The notes: generated by a model not told the origin, from the letters alone. 64,000 bases of DNA from Streptomyces cinnabarinus (GCF_027270315.1 NZ_CP114413.1:5208001-5272000), one strand, 5' to 3'. Counted from the stretch's first letter, positions 43,282 through 51,585 are shown. Made by a program: numbers and translations.

Positions 43282-44496
43282 TCAGCCCGTGACCACCCGC
43301 CCGGATACCTCGCCCAGTCCCACCCGGGCCCCGTCCGCGCCCGGTGCCCACGCCGTCAGGGTGACGACGTCGCCGTCCTCCAGGAAGGTGCGCTTTCCGT
43401 CGGGGAGTTCCAGGGCGTCGCGGCCGTTCCAGGTGAGCTCCAGGAGGGAACCGCGTTCGCGCTCCGTCGGGCCGCTGACCGTGCCGGAGCCGTAGAGGTC
43501 GCCGGTGCGCAGGGAGGCGCCGTTGACCGTCATGTGGGCCAGCTGCTGGGCGGCGGTCCAGTACATCGTCGAGAAGGGGGGTTCGGAGATCACATGGCCG
43601 TTGAGGGACACCGAGATGCGCAGATCGTAGCCGCCGGGCTCCTCGGCCGCGTCGTCCAGATAGGGCAGCAGCTCGTGGGTGCGCTCCGGCGGTGCCACCC
43701 GGGCCGCGTCCAGGGCGTCCAGCGGGGTGATCCACGCCGACACCGACGTGGCGAAGGACTTGCCGAGGAAGGGGCCGAGCGGGACGTACTCCCAGGCCTG
43801 GAGGTCACGCGCGGACCAGTCGTTGAGCAGGCAGAGGCCGAAGACGTGCTCGCGGAAGTCGGTGAGCGCGACCGGGCTGCCCATGGCCGTGGGCACGCCC
43901 ACCACGAAGCCGACCTCCGCCTCGATGTCCAGCCGGACGGAGGGGCCGAAGACGGGGGCCGCGTCGGCCGGGGCCTTGCGCTGGCCGGACGGCCGGATGA
44001 CATCCGTGCCGGAGACGACGACCGTGCCGGAACGGCCGTGATAGCCGATCGGGAGGTGCTTCCAGTTCGGGGTGAGGGAGTCCGCCGCGTCGGGGCGGAA
44101 CATCTGGCCGACGTTCCGGGCGTGGTTCTCGGAGGCGTAGAAGTCGACGTAGTCCGCGACCTCGAAGGGGAGGTGCAGGGTCACCGCGGAGAGGGGGTGG
44201 AACAGGGGCTCGATGGTCTCCCGGTGGGACGGCACCGTGACCCAGGCCGTCAGCGCGCGGCGCACATCGGACCAGGCGGTGCGGCCCGCGGCGAGCAGCG
44301 GGCCGAGGCTGGGCCGGGCGAGCAGGGAGGCGTAGGGAGAACCCAGCGCCAGTGCCGCGGCGCCCGCGTCGAGGACATGGTCTCCGAGCCGTACGCCGAC
44401 CCGGCGCGCGCTGTCCTCACCGGGGACGGAGAAGACACCGTACGGAAGGTTGTGCGGGCCGAAGGGGTCGCCCTCGGGGACATCAAAGGGGGGCAT
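43282..44496 (-). CDS. fahA: Fumarylacetoacetase
   Basis: The protein has 404 residues. An N-terminal SH3-like domain leads to the FAH domain with DYVDFYASENHARNVGQMFRP, the catalytic and metal site (YGHGRSGTV-type, here IGYHGRSGTVVVSGTDV), LDIEAEVGFVVG and LLNDWSARDLQAWEYVPLGPF. It splits 4-fumarylacetoacetate to fumarate and acetoacetate, the last step of tyrosine/homogentisate breakdown. Other steps of that pathway are not in the window. Confidence 0.94.
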   Translation of the reverse strand: MPPFDVPEGDPFGPHNLPYGVFSVPGEDSARRVGVRLGDHVLDAGAAALALGSPYASLLARPSLGPLLAAGRTAWSDVRRALTAWVTVPSHRETIEPLFHPLSAVTLHLPFEVADYVDFYASENHARNVGQMFRPDAADSLTPNWKHLPIGYHGRSGTVVVSGTDVIRPSGQRKAPADAAPVFGPSVRLDIEAEVGFVVGVPTAMGSPVALTDFREHVFGLCLLNDWSARDLQAWEYVPLGPFLGKSFATSVSAWITPLDALDAARVAPPERTHELLPYLDDAAEEPGGYDLRISVSLNGHVISEPPFSTMYWTAAQQLAHMTVNGASLRTGDLYGSGTVSGPTERERGSLLELTWNGRDALELPDGKRTFLEDGDVVTLTAWAPGADGARVGLGEVSGRVVTG

Positions 44497-44587
44497 GGGT
44501 GCTGCCTCGCTCTCGTGCGTGCCACGGGTCCGTGTCGTCGTCGCACACGTTACGGGCGGAACACCCGTCTTGGGCAGTGCCGAAAGA

Positions 44588-45214
44588 TCACGACGGGGAC
44601 GGGTCGTCGGCCCGCTGCCACGTCAGGAAGCCCTCGATCAGCTCGGGCGGGTTGGCCGCCTCGGTCGCCTCGACCTCCCAGCCGGGGCAGTCCATGTCGA
44701 AAATCACGATCGGCAGCGGACGGCCGAAGATCTTCTCGATCCGGCCGCTCGCGTGCAGATGCCGGGCGAGAGCGATACAGGCGTCGGCGAAGTGCAACTG
44801 CAACAGATCGTCCTTCGCGTCGTCCTCGTCGTCCTCGTCCTCCCCCTCCGCTCCGTCCTCCCCGTCCTCTCCCTCGAACCACAGACCGAGCCGCTTGACC
44901 TCGGTCTCGTACAGCGGTCCGCCCACCGGGTCCTCGGGCACGTTGCCGAGCGTCTCGAAGCCGTCGAGGAGCCAGCAGGCGTAGTTCCAGCGGGCCTCGC
45001 CGGGGTCCTCCGGGCGCCGCTCCAGCTCGTACTGCGTCTCGGTGTTGTAGCCGATCGCCACGTACGGGTGGCGGTAGTCGTAGTCAACGCGCCAGATACG
45101 GAAGGAGAGTGCGTAGATCTCGGGTTTCAGGTCCTCGGGGAAGCGTTCGAGGACGCGTCCGGCGGTCTCCCGGAGATGGTTCGCGAAGTCCTCTTGCCGG
45201 TCTGCCACACCCAT
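44588..45214 (-). CDS. Unknown acidic protein
   Basis: The protein has 208 residues, with no signal peptide or membrane segment. An Asp/Glu run (GEDGEDGAEGEDEDDEDD, about residues 114-131) comes from a CTC/GTC repeat in the DNA. Flanking parts look globular, e.g. YALSFRIWRVDYDYRHPYVAIGYNTE and PLPIVIFDMDCPGWEVE. It recalls DUF4303-like proteins, but I cannot assign it. It is divergent from the HAD phosphatase gene. Confidence 0.75.
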   Translation of the reverse strand: MGVADRQEDFANHLRETAGRVLERFPEDLKPEIYALSFRIWRVDYDYRHPYVAIGYNTETQYELERRPEDPGEARWNYACWLLDGFETLGNVPEDPVGGPLYETEVKRLGLWFEGEDGEDGAEGEDEDDEDDAKDDLLQLHFADACIALARHLHASGRIEKIFGRPLPIVIFDMDCPGWEVEATEAANPPELIEGFLTWQRADDPSPS

Positions 45215-45326
45215 CGCCCCCGTTCGTCACAACAGTGCCCCTCATTTCACCAGAAGCGGATGGGGGCAAGGGAGTTGGAGGGGGCGCGCGGGGCTGTGGT
45301 GGACGCCGGGGTCGTCCGGTTCGCGC

Positions 45327-45356
45327 TGAGTCGACGGGGCGTCCTGTCCGTATTCT
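45327..45356 (+). promoter_or_regulatory. Promoter for a leaderless HAD gene
   Basis: TGAGTC (45327-45332), an 18-bp spacer and TATTCT (45351-45356) lie directly before the ATG at 45363. With six bases between the -10 box and the ATG, and no ribosome-binding site, transcription would start at the first codon. Confidence 0.6.
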
Positions 45357-45362
45357 CTGATC

Positions 45363-46169
45363 ATGGCCGCACCCATCGCATATTCACTCATCGCCACCGA
45401 CTTGGACGGAACCCTGCTCCGGGGCGACGACACGCTCTCCGACCGGTCGCTGGCCGCGCTCGCGCGGGTGGCCGAGTCCGGCGCCCGGCACCTGGTGGTG
45501 ACCGGCCGGCCGGCTCCCAGGGTGCGGCCGCTCCTCGACGACCTGGGCAGCAGGGGGCTCGCGGTGTGCGGGCAGGGCGCGCAGGTGTACGACGCCGGCG
45601 CGGACCGTCTGCTGTGGTCGGTCACCCTGGACCGGGAGTTGGCCGAGACCGCGCTCGGCAAGATCGAGGCCGAGGTGGGGCAGGTGTACGCGGCGGTGGA
45701 CCAGGACGGCGTGGACGGACTCACGTTGATCGAGCCCGGGTATCTGATGCCGCACCCCACCCTGCCCGCGGTGCGGGTCGGGCGGCGCGACGACCTGTGG
45801 TGCGAGCCGATCAGCAAGGTGCTGCTGCGCCATCCCGAGCTGTCCGACGACCAGTTGGCGGCGACGGCGCGCTCGGTGGTCGGTTCGCTGGCGACGGTCA
45901 CCATGTCGGGCCCGGGAACCGTCGAACTTCAGCCATGCGGCATCACCAAGGCGACCGGCCTCGCGCTGGCCGCCGATCATCTGGGGCTCGGCCCGGACCG
46001 GACGATCGCCTTCGGTGACATGCCCAATGACATCCCGATGTTCGACTGGGCGGCGCACGGTGTCGCGATGGCCAACGCCCACCCCGAACTCAAGGCGGTG
46101 GCCGACGAGATCACCTTGTCGAACGAGGACGACGGCATCGCCGTCGTCCTCGAAAGACTCTTCCGGTAG
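45363..46169 (+). CDS. HAD-superfamily Cof-type phosphatase
   Basis: The protein has 268 residues. Motif I is ATDLDGTLLRGDD (nucleophile D13, D15), motif II is LVVTGRPAP, and motif IV is IAFGDMPNDIPMFDWAAHGVAMANAHPELK. The cap (about 85-190) is the C2B type of the Cof/YidA group. These enzymes dephosphorylate sugar phosphates, FMN precursors or similar small molecules, and the substrate is not predictable. It converges with the SLT gene 20 bp away. Confidence 0.92.
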   Translation: MAAPIAYSLIATDLDGTLLRGDDTLSDRSLAALARVAESGARHLVVTGRPAPRVRPLLDDLGSRGLAVCGQGAQVYDAGADRLLWSVTLDRELAETALGKIEAEVGQVYAAVDQDGVDGLTLIEPGYLMPHPTLPAVRVGRRDDLWCEPISKVLLRHPELSDDQLAATARSVVGSLATVTMSGPGTVELQPCGITKATGLALAADHLGLGPDRTIAFGDMPNDIPMFDWAAHGVAMANAHPELKAVADEITLSNEDDGIAVVLERLFR

Positions 46170-46189
46170 CCCGGGGAAGGCGCGGTGGC

Positions 46190-46663
46190 TCAGTAGGCGC
46201 CGAAGACGTTGTCGATCGAACCGTAGCGCTGGGCCGCGTAGTTGCAGGCGGCGGTGATGTTCGCGACCGGGTCGTAGGGGTCGTACGAGGTGCCCGCCAC
46301 GTGGTACGCCATGAAGGTCGGGTCGATCACCTGGAGCAGGCCCTTGGACGGGGTGCCCGCGGCGGCGTTGGAGTCCCAGTTGTTGATCGCGTACTGGTTG
46401 CCCGAGGACTCCCGGATGATGTTGCGGTAGATGCCGTCATAGCTGCCGGGGATCCCGTGATCCGCCATGACCTGGAGGGACGCCCGGATCCAGCCGTCGA
46501 GGTTGTTGGCGTACCCCAGCGAGGCGGCGGTGGTGGCGGTCGGCGTGGCCGCGGAGGCGTTGGTGGCGCCGATGAGCGGGAGCGCCAGTACGGCGGCTCC
46601 GGTGCCGAGGACGGCGAGCTTGCGGGCGATGCGGCGGGGGCGGCGCTGAGCGGCAGCGGGCAT
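46190..46663 (-). CDS. Secreted transglycosylase (SLT/lysozyme-like)
   Basis: The protein has 157 residues from ATG 46663, with GGAGAGGAA upstream; a longer frame exists but lacks support. It has a signal peptide (about 1-40, RIARKLAVLGTGAAVLALPLIGATNASAA). The SLT domain carries the catalytic Glu E85 in IIRESSGNQYAINNWDSNA and the conserved GTPSKGLLQVIDPTFMAYH. It cleaves glycan strands of peptidoglycan. A c-di-AMP riboswitch in its leader links it to the set of cell-wall hydrolases controlled by this signal in Streptomyces. Confidence 0.93.
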   Translation of the reverse strand: MPAAAQRRPRRIARKLAVLGTGAAVLALPLIGATNASAATPTATTAASLGYANNLDGWIRASLQVMADHGIPGSYDGIYRNIIRESSGNQYAINNWDSNAAAGTPSKGLLQVIDPTFMAYHVAGTSYDPYDPVANITAACNYAAQRYGSIDNVFGAY

Positions 46664-46739
46664 GGCGAAGTTCCTCTCCGGCGCCTGCGAGGTGAGCTGT
46701 CGGGTTCGGGCGGGAGCTGCCCGGCCGCGCACCACGATG

Positions 46740-46878
46740 GGCACGCGGCTTCACCCCGAGCCGTTTCGGCGCGTCCGAGGACGTCCGGCCCGGCGACTTA
46801 CCTGGGTCCCCCGCTCCTGCCGTACGAAGATCTCGATGGAGCCGGACGGCGGCAGGATTCGGCGTCCGCCCGACAGGC
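46740..46878 (-). ncRNA. Cyclic di-AMP riboswitch (ydaO/yuaA class)
   Basis: The minus-strand leader contains, in order, the class's conserved blocks: GCCGAATCCTGCC (about 46862-46850), CGGCAGGAGCGGGGGACCCA (about 46823-46804) and GGCTCGGGGTGAAGCC (about 46761-46746). Order and spacing fit the ydaO fold. The element begins about where the promoter would start transcription and ends about 77 bases before the SLT ATG. In this class c-di-AMP binding turns expression off. A small CGGGC/GCCCG hairpin lies between it and the gene, and the switching element is not clear. Confidence 0.88.
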
Positions 46879-46882
46879 CGGG

Positions 46883-46912
46883 AACGTATGCGAGAGCACA
46901 TGTCCGAAACAA
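46883..46912 (-). promoter_or_regulatory. Promoter for riboswitch-controlled SLT gene
   Basis: On the minus strand TTGTTT (46912-46907), an 18-bp spacer and TACGTT (46888-46883) form a good vegetative promoter. Transcription would begin near 46876, just before the first conserved riboswitch block. Confidence 0.65.
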
Positions 46913-47051
46913 GTAGCGGATTCACATATCCAGGGATTTGATCTTCGAAAGGGGGATGTGCGGCCGCTGGGTGTTTGCGGGTGCCAAGGGTCAACTGGCG
47001 GGCGGGGGAGGGGTGTCGGTGATGGCCTGTGGAGTGCCTGTGAAGAGTGTG

Positions 47052-47069
47052 GCGTGAGTCAAGTCACGC
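47052..47069. promoter_or_regulatory. Crp-like dyad
   Basis: GCGTGA (47052-47057) and TCACGC (47064-47069) are perfect inverse complements six bases apart. The core fits the reported Streptomyces Crp pattern GTG-N6-GNCAC. It lies between the SLT promoter, about 140 bp away, and the end of the CocE gene. Confidence 0.4.
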
Positions 47070-47099
47070 ACAGGCGCAAGAGTGAGCAAAACGGGCAAT

Positions 47100-47114
47100 A
47101 GCCCCAATGGGGCT
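47100..47114 (-). terminator. Hairpin after CocE-type hydrolase gene
   Basis: AGCCCC-AAT-GGGGCT forms a compact 6-bp stem 15 bp past the gene's stop. On the minus strand it is followed by ATTGCCCGTTTT, a weak U-run, and so resembles a classical terminator. Confidence 0.7.
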
Positions 47115-47129
47115 TTAACGTCTGGGTGT

Positions 47130-49223
47130 TCAGCGTCTCGGCGTTCGCGGAATCCGCTTCTCCCACGTCCGGTGGAAGACCACCTCGCCGCCGTCCGTGC
47201 AGATCACCTCGTTCGAGGTGATGAAGTCCGTCGCGTCGCAGGTGGTCTCCGACCGGGTCCGGACGGTGGTGTCCCAGGCCGGCTCCGGCCGGTGCAGGCG
47301 GATCGACCAGTCCGAGCGGGCGCGGGCGGAGAGCGGGTCCGCCTCCTGGATCGTGTACGTCTCCAGTGCGTCCTCGGTGCACTCCAGCCCGTCGGGGTGC
47401 ACGCGCGTGCCGCCGTGCCGTGGATCGACCTCGATGCGCCACTCGCCCTTGGCCACGTCCCGGACGACCAGCCGCCGCGGGCGCGGCTCGTCCAGCGTGG
47501 CCGGCTCGGCCACGCCCAGGGGCTCGGCCTGCTCCGGCGCCTCGAAGGCAATGTCGAAGGCGGCATCGGAGGCGGCATCGGAGGCGACGTCGGACGCGAC
47601 GCCGGACGCGACGCCGGACGCGACGCCGGACGCGACGTCGGACGCGACGCCGGACGAGGCGGCACGCGCGCGTACCGGCACTTCCAGGAAGCTCCCCGCC
47701 GGATCCAGCGTGAAGCCGGCTGTCGACTCAGGGTGCGGCCAGACCCACGGCCAGTACGCGCAGGACACCGCGAGCCGGATGCGATGGCCGGGCGGGAAGG
47801 CGTGCCCGATGGCGCTCAGCCCGAACTCGACGTCCTCCGTGGCACCCGGCTCCCACGGCACCGCCCGGTCGTGCCCGTGGCGCGCGGCGAGGTTCAGCAC
47901 GCCGCGCGTGACCAGCGTCGAGGCGCCGTCGGGCGCGACATCGCAGACCCGCGCGATCACCTGCCCGCGCGGCACCTCCGAGGTCAGCCGCAGCCGCACT
48001 CTCGGCCGCCCCAGCACCCAGGTCTCCTCGCCCACGGCGAACTCGAAGCAAGCCGAGCGGGCGTCCTCCTCCCGCTGGTCCGGCGGCAGGTCGGCGTCGT
48101 TCCCGCGCGGGACGAACTGACCGGCGTCCACCCCGGTCTGCATGGGCGACCGCACGACAACAGGGGCGCCCTGGAGGGCGTACGTCACCTGGGTGATGTG
48201 CGGGGAGGGCCAGGACGGCTCGCCGACCCAGCGGCCGGGCAGGGTGCCGTAGGCCGTGGCGGGCGGGTGGGAGTCGCTGACGTAGGCGCGCAGGAGGGGC
48301 TCGGGGAGAGCGCCCTCGCCCTTCAGCCAGTGGTCCCACCAGCGCAGGGTCTCCTGGAGGAAGCCGATCGCCGGTCCGGGCGGCAGGTCCCGGTCGGGGT
48401 AGTGGTGGGACCAGGGGCCGATCAGACCGCGGACGCGGTCGGCGGGCAGGTGCTCCACGAGGCGCAGCACGGTGTCGCGGTACGGGTCGTGCCAGCCGCC
48501 GACCGCGAGGACGGCGGCCTCGATGGCGCCGTAGTCCTCGCGGACGCTGCCGTGGCGCCAGTGGTCGTCCCGGGTCGGGTGGGCCGGCCGGGTGTGCGGC
48601 AGCGGTTCGACGGCCTCCAGGCGCTTCAGCCAGAGCTCCCGCCACGCCTCACCGGCGTACCGCGGATCGGGTGGCAGACAGGCGGCGGCGAGCGTCGTCG
48701 CCGCCCGGGCGTGCATGTCGACCGCGCGGACGGAACCTCCCGCGTGGTGCGCATCGTTGTCATAGCGATCGTCGGTGGAGCAGACCGTGACGATCGCCTT
48801 GAGCGGCTCGGGCGCGAGGGCCGCGATCTGGAGAGAGTTGAAGCCGCCCCAGGAGATGCCGAACATGCCGACCTTGCCGTCGCACCAGGGCCGGTCCGCC
48901 AGCCAGTGCACCACCTCGACCCCGTCGGCCGGTTCGGTCGCCGAGTACGCGTCCGTGGGCAGACCCTCGCTGTTGCCGTGCCCGCGGATGTCCACCCGGA
49001 CGGAGGCGTAGCCGTGGCCCGCGTACCAGGGGTGGCGCTGGTGGTCACGCGCGGCCGTCCGGTCGGTCAGGCGGTCCGGCAGGTATTCGAGGAGCGCCGG
49101 GACGGGCTCGTCGGTGAGCGGGCGCCACACCCGCGCGTAGAGCAGGGTTCCGTCCGCGAGCGGGATGCGGAGGTCCTCATGGGCCGTCTCGTAGGGGAAG
49201 GACGTACGGATACGCGTGTTCAT
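47130..49223 (-). CDS. CocE/NonD-family serine hydrolase
   Basis: The protein has 697 residues from ATG 49223; the frame stays open to ATG 49307, but homology begins at MNTRIRTSFPYETAHEDLRIPL. An alpha/beta-hydrolase part carries nucleophile S124 (GISWGG), the Asp in GGWHDPYRDT and the His in GPWSHHYPD. A PepX-type C-terminal jelly roll follows. The family hydrolyses acyl or peptidase-like esters and amides; cocaine esterase and X-Pro dipeptidyl peptidase are relatives. A (S/A-G/D-V-A)n insert of about 32 residues (about 521-552) in the jelly roll comes from a 12-bp tandem repeat. Confidence 0.92.
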   Translation of the reverse strand: MNTRIRTSFPYETAHEDLRIPLADGTLLYARVWRPLTDEPVPALLEYLPDRLTDRTAARDHQRHPWYAGHGYASVRVDIRGHGNSEGLPTDAYSATEPADGVEVVHWLADRPWCDGKVGMFGISWGGFNSLQIAALAPEPLKAIVTVCSTDDRYDNDAHHAGGSVRAVDMHARAATTLAAACLPPDPRYAGEAWRELWLKRLEAVEPLPHTRPAHPTRDDHWRHGSVREDYGAIEAAVLAVGGWHDPYRDTVLRLVEHLPADRVRGLIGPWSHHYPDRDLPPGPAIGFLQETLRWWDHWLKGEGALPEPLLRAYVSDSHPPATAYGTLPGRWVGEPSWPSPHITQVTYALQGAPVVVRSPMQTGVDAGQFVPRGNDADLPPDQREEDARSACFEFAVGEETWVLGRPRVRLRLTSEVPRGQVIARVCDVAPDGASTLVTRGVLNLAARHGHDRAVPWEPGATEDVEFGLSAIGHAFPPGHRIRLAVSCAYWPWVWPHPESTAGFTLDPAGSFLEVPVRARAASSGVASDVASGVASGVASGVASDVASDAASDAAFDIAFEAPEQAEPLGVAEPATLDEPRPRRLVVRDVAKGEWRIEVDPRHGGTRVHPDGLECTEDALETYTIQEADPLSARARSDWSIRLHRPEPAWDTTVRTRSETTCDATDFITSNEVICTDGGEVVFHRTWEKRIPRTPRR
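47568..47663. repeat. 12-bp tandem repeat, eight units, in CocE-type gene
   Basis: Eight consecutive units of about 12 bp begin with GGA. Five of them read GGACGCGACGCC or GGACGCGACGTC. They encode a four-residue ASGV/ASDV repeat on the minus strand. Unit number is likely to vary between strains. Confidence 0.9.
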
Positions 49224-49316
49224 CGCGAAAGCCCCAGTCGGCGTGAAGGCCCCGACGGGCAGGGTGCGGCATCGACCTCGATTCGAGACACACTCCACTA
49301 CTTCCACGTAAGTCGA

Positions 49317-49344
49317 TAGATATCCGTTCTTATCAGTTGATCAA
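49317..49344 (-). promoter_or_regulatory. Possible promoter of CocE-type gene
   Basis: On the minus strand TTGATC (about 49344-49339), a 16-bp spacer and TATCTA (49322-49317) resemble a vegetative promoter. This gives a leader of about 85 bases to ATG 49223. Confidence 0.45.
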
Positions 49345-49368
49345 AAACATAACCGGCGTGATCCCATA

Positions 49369-49389
49369 CCGCCCGTCGTGGACGGGCGG
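49369..49389. repeat. 9-bp perfect dyad in divergent intergenic region
   Basis: CCGCCCGTC (49369-49377) and GACGGGCGG (49381-49389) are exact inverse complements separated by three bases. They lie between the CocE-type gene and the divergent polyprenyl synthase gene. It is either an operator or a very stable hairpin. Confidence 0.75.
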
Positions 49390-49498
49390 GCGGCATCGGT
49401 GATCGAAACGTGACCGGATACGCTGACTTGAGTGAAGGCAGCGACCTATCGACAAACCGCGTAATCGCCAGTAGACACCAGCAGACAGGAGACCCCTC

Positions 49499-50509
49499 GT
49501 GACCGTCGTCGGGCCGTTCGGGCTGAGCGTGCGGGACCAGGCTCTGGAAGCCGATGTCCAGGCCGGATTGGCGGCTGTCGAGGAGGGACTGCTCGAAGCC
49601 ACCAAGAGCGAGGTCCCCTTCATCACGGAGGCCGCTCAGCATCTGGTGCGGGCGGGCGGGAAGCGGTTCCGGCCGTTGCTCGTCATGCTCTCCGCGCAGT
49701 TCGGCGACCGGTACGCGCCCGGGATCGTGCCGTCGGCCGTGGTGGTGGAACTGACCCACCTGGCGACGCTGTACCACGACGACGTGATGGACGAGGCCGA
49801 GGTCCGGCGCGGGGTGGCCAGCGCCAACACCCGCTGGGGCAACTCGGTCGCGGTCCTCACGGGTGACTTCCTCTTCGCCCGCGCCTCGCACATCCTCGCC
49901 GACCTCGGTCCCGAGGCGGTCCGGGTGCAGGCCGAGGCGTTCGAGCGGCTGGTCACCGGGCAGATCCTGGAGACGGCGGGCCCGCAGGACGGACGTGACC
50001 CGGTCGAGCACTACCTCGATGTGCTGGCCGGCAAGACGGGATCCCTGGTGGCGGTGTCGTGCCGCTTCGGCGCGATGATGTCCGGCGCCGACGAGACGGT
50101 GGTGGACGTCCTCACGCAGTACGGCGAGCGGCTCGGGGTCGCCTTCCAGCTCGCCGACGACGTGCTCGACATCGCCTCCGACTCGCACGAGTCCGGGAAG
50201 ACGCCGGGCACGGATCTGCGCGAGGGCATTCCGACGCTGCCGGTGCTGCGGCTGCGGGAGCGCGCGGAGCGGCTGGGTCTCGCCGAGGACATCGCCCTGT
50301 GCGAGCTGCTCGACTCCGACCTGACCGACGACGTCCGGCACGCGGAGGCACTGGCGGCGCTGCGCACGCATCCGGCGCTGGAGCAGGCCCGGCGTGACAC
50401 GGTGCGGTATGCGCAGGACGCGCGCGCCTCCCTGGCGCCGCTGTCGGAGTGCGACGCGAAGGCGGCGCTGATGGAGTTGTGCGACGCGGTGGTGCATCGG
50501 GCGGGTTAG
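49499..50509 (+). CDS. Long-chain trans-polyprenyl diphosphate synthase
   Basis: The protein has 336 residues from GTG 49499, with CAGGAGA upstream. The first Asp-rich motif is D94-D95-VM-D98 (HDDVMDEAEVRRG), with small residues before it that allow long chains. The second is D220-D221-VL-D224 (LADDVLDIASD). It condenses isopentenyl diphosphate with allylic primers. In actinobacteria this subgroup (octa-/nonaprenyl) supplies the menaquinone side chain. Nearness to mqnC, menG and nuo supports that role. It is divergent from the CocE-type gene. Confidence 0.92.
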   Translation: MTVVGPFGLSVRDQALEADVQAGLAAVEEGLLEATKSEVPFITEAAQHLVRAGGKRFRPLLVMLSAQFGDRYAPGIVPSAVVVELTHLATLYHDDVMDEAEVRRGVASANTRWGNSVAVLTGDFLFARASHILADLGPEAVRVQAEAFERLVTGQILETAGPQDGRDPVEHYLDVLAGKTGSLVAVSCRFGAMMSGADETVVDVLTQYGERLGVAFQLADDVLDIASDSHESGKTPGTDLREGIPTLPVLRLRERAERLGLAEDIALCELLDSDLTDDVRHAEALAALRTHPALEQARRDTVRYAQDARASLAPLSECDAKAALMELCDAVVHRAG

Positions 50510-50599
50510 GTTCCCCGTCCCTCCAGGTCTGCTCAAGTGACGCACGCCACACCACTGGACTGAGTCCAAATCAAGATCTTCCCCGTATCGATGCCCAGA

Positions 50600-50622
50600 A
50601 GCCGACGCAGGGGGCGTCGGCT
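50600..50622 (+). promoter_or_regulatory. Leader hairpin before CHRD gene
   Basis: AGCCGACGC (50600-50608) and GCGTCGGCT (50614-50622) form a perfect 9-bp stem with loop AGGGG. It lies 21 bases before the ATG and just before the ribosome site GGGGAG. It could be the synthase gene's terminator or a translational control element. Confidence 0.55.
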
Positions 50623-50643
50623 GACAAACGGGGAGATAACTTC

Positions 50644-51561
50644 ATGCGTACGAGCCTGATCCGTACGAGCCTGACCGTCACCGCCGTCGCCATGGCCGCC
50701 GCCGTGGTGCCCACCTCCGCCTCGGCCACCTCCGCCACGCCCGACAACGGGACCATCCTCGCCGCCAGCCTCCGCGGAGCCAACGAGGTGCCGGTGGCCG
50801 GTGGGCCCGCCGTCGGGGACCAGGACGGCGCCGCGCTCCAGTTCGTCAGGGTCAAGGGCGACAAGGTCTCCGTCGCCGTCAAGTGGCGCGGCGTCGACCG
50901 GCCGACCGCCCTCCACCTCCACCAGGGCGCCAAGGGCAGCAACGGCGGCGTCAAGGTCGACTTCACCGAACTCCTCGCACGGAGCAAGGGCAAGACCCTC
51001 ACCGGCACCGTCAAGGTGACCGACCAGGCGCTCCTCGACTCCCTCAAGTCCGAACCCGCCTCGTTCTACGCCAACCTGCACACCGCGAAGTTCCCCGGCG
51101 GAGCCGTCCGCGGGCAACTCCACAAGGTGACCACCGACTTCGACTTCCACAACGCCCTCGACAACTTCCAGGCGTCCGTCATCAAGGGCAAGCAGATCTA
51201 CGAGTGCAAGCCGGCCGAGGGCGGCGGCCACGCCTTCGCCCAGCGGGACGTCAGCGCCGTGCTCGCCGGGCCGATCGCGCACTCCTTCGTGCAGCCCAAC
51301 TCCGGTACCCCGCAGTGGATCGCGCCCGATCGCAGCGCGGTCACCGGATCCGTCCTGAGCAGGACCCCCAACGGGGCGGGGAACATCCCCGAGCTCGACC
51401 TGAAGGCCACTCAGTCCGGAAAGCACCGGGGCCTGCTCGCCCACACCGCGGAGATCCTCCGGCTGAACACCGTCGGCGGAGTCGCCCCGTCCGGCTCCTG
51501 CACCCCGGGGACGATCGTCGGCGTTCCGTACCAGGCGGACTACGTGTTCATCCAGCACTGA
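50644..51561 (+). CDS. Secreted CHRD-domain protein with DUF3455-like C-terminus
   Basis: The protein has 305 residues from ATG 50644. It has a signal peptide (about 1-34). The CHRD domain (about 38-155) shows LRGANEVPVAG, ALHLHQGAKGSNG, YANLHTAKFPGGAVRGQL. The rest (about 160-305: FQASVIKGKQIYECKPAEGGG, HSFVQPNSGTPQWIAPDRSAV, LRLNTVGGVAPSG) is the DUF3455 type. Both modules are extracellular and of unknown function. CHRD occurs in chordin-like and bacterial cell-surface proteins. A strong terminator follows. Confidence 0.9.
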   Translation: MRTSLIRTSLTVTAVAMAAAVVPTSASATSATPDNGTILAASLRGANEVPVAGGPAVGDQDGAALQFVRVKGDKVSVAVKWRGVDRPTALHLHQGAKGSNGGVKVDFTELLARSKGKTLTGTVKVTDQALLDSLKSEPASFYANLHTAKFPGGAVRGQLHKVTTDFDFHNALDNFQASVIKGKQIYECKPAEGGGHAFAQRDVSAVLAGPIAHSFVQPNSGTPQWIAPDRSAVTGSVLSRTPNGAGNIPELDLKATQSGKHRGLLAHTAEILRLNTVGGVAPSGSCTPGTIVGVPYQADYVFIQH

Positions 51562-51585
51562 TCGACCGGACCGGCGAGCGCAAAC

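Noticed and set aside
44818..44870. CTC/GTC-rich run as a possible microsatellite
   Set aside because: It is an imperfect codon run encoding Asp/Glu in the acidic protein, not a regular repeat unit.
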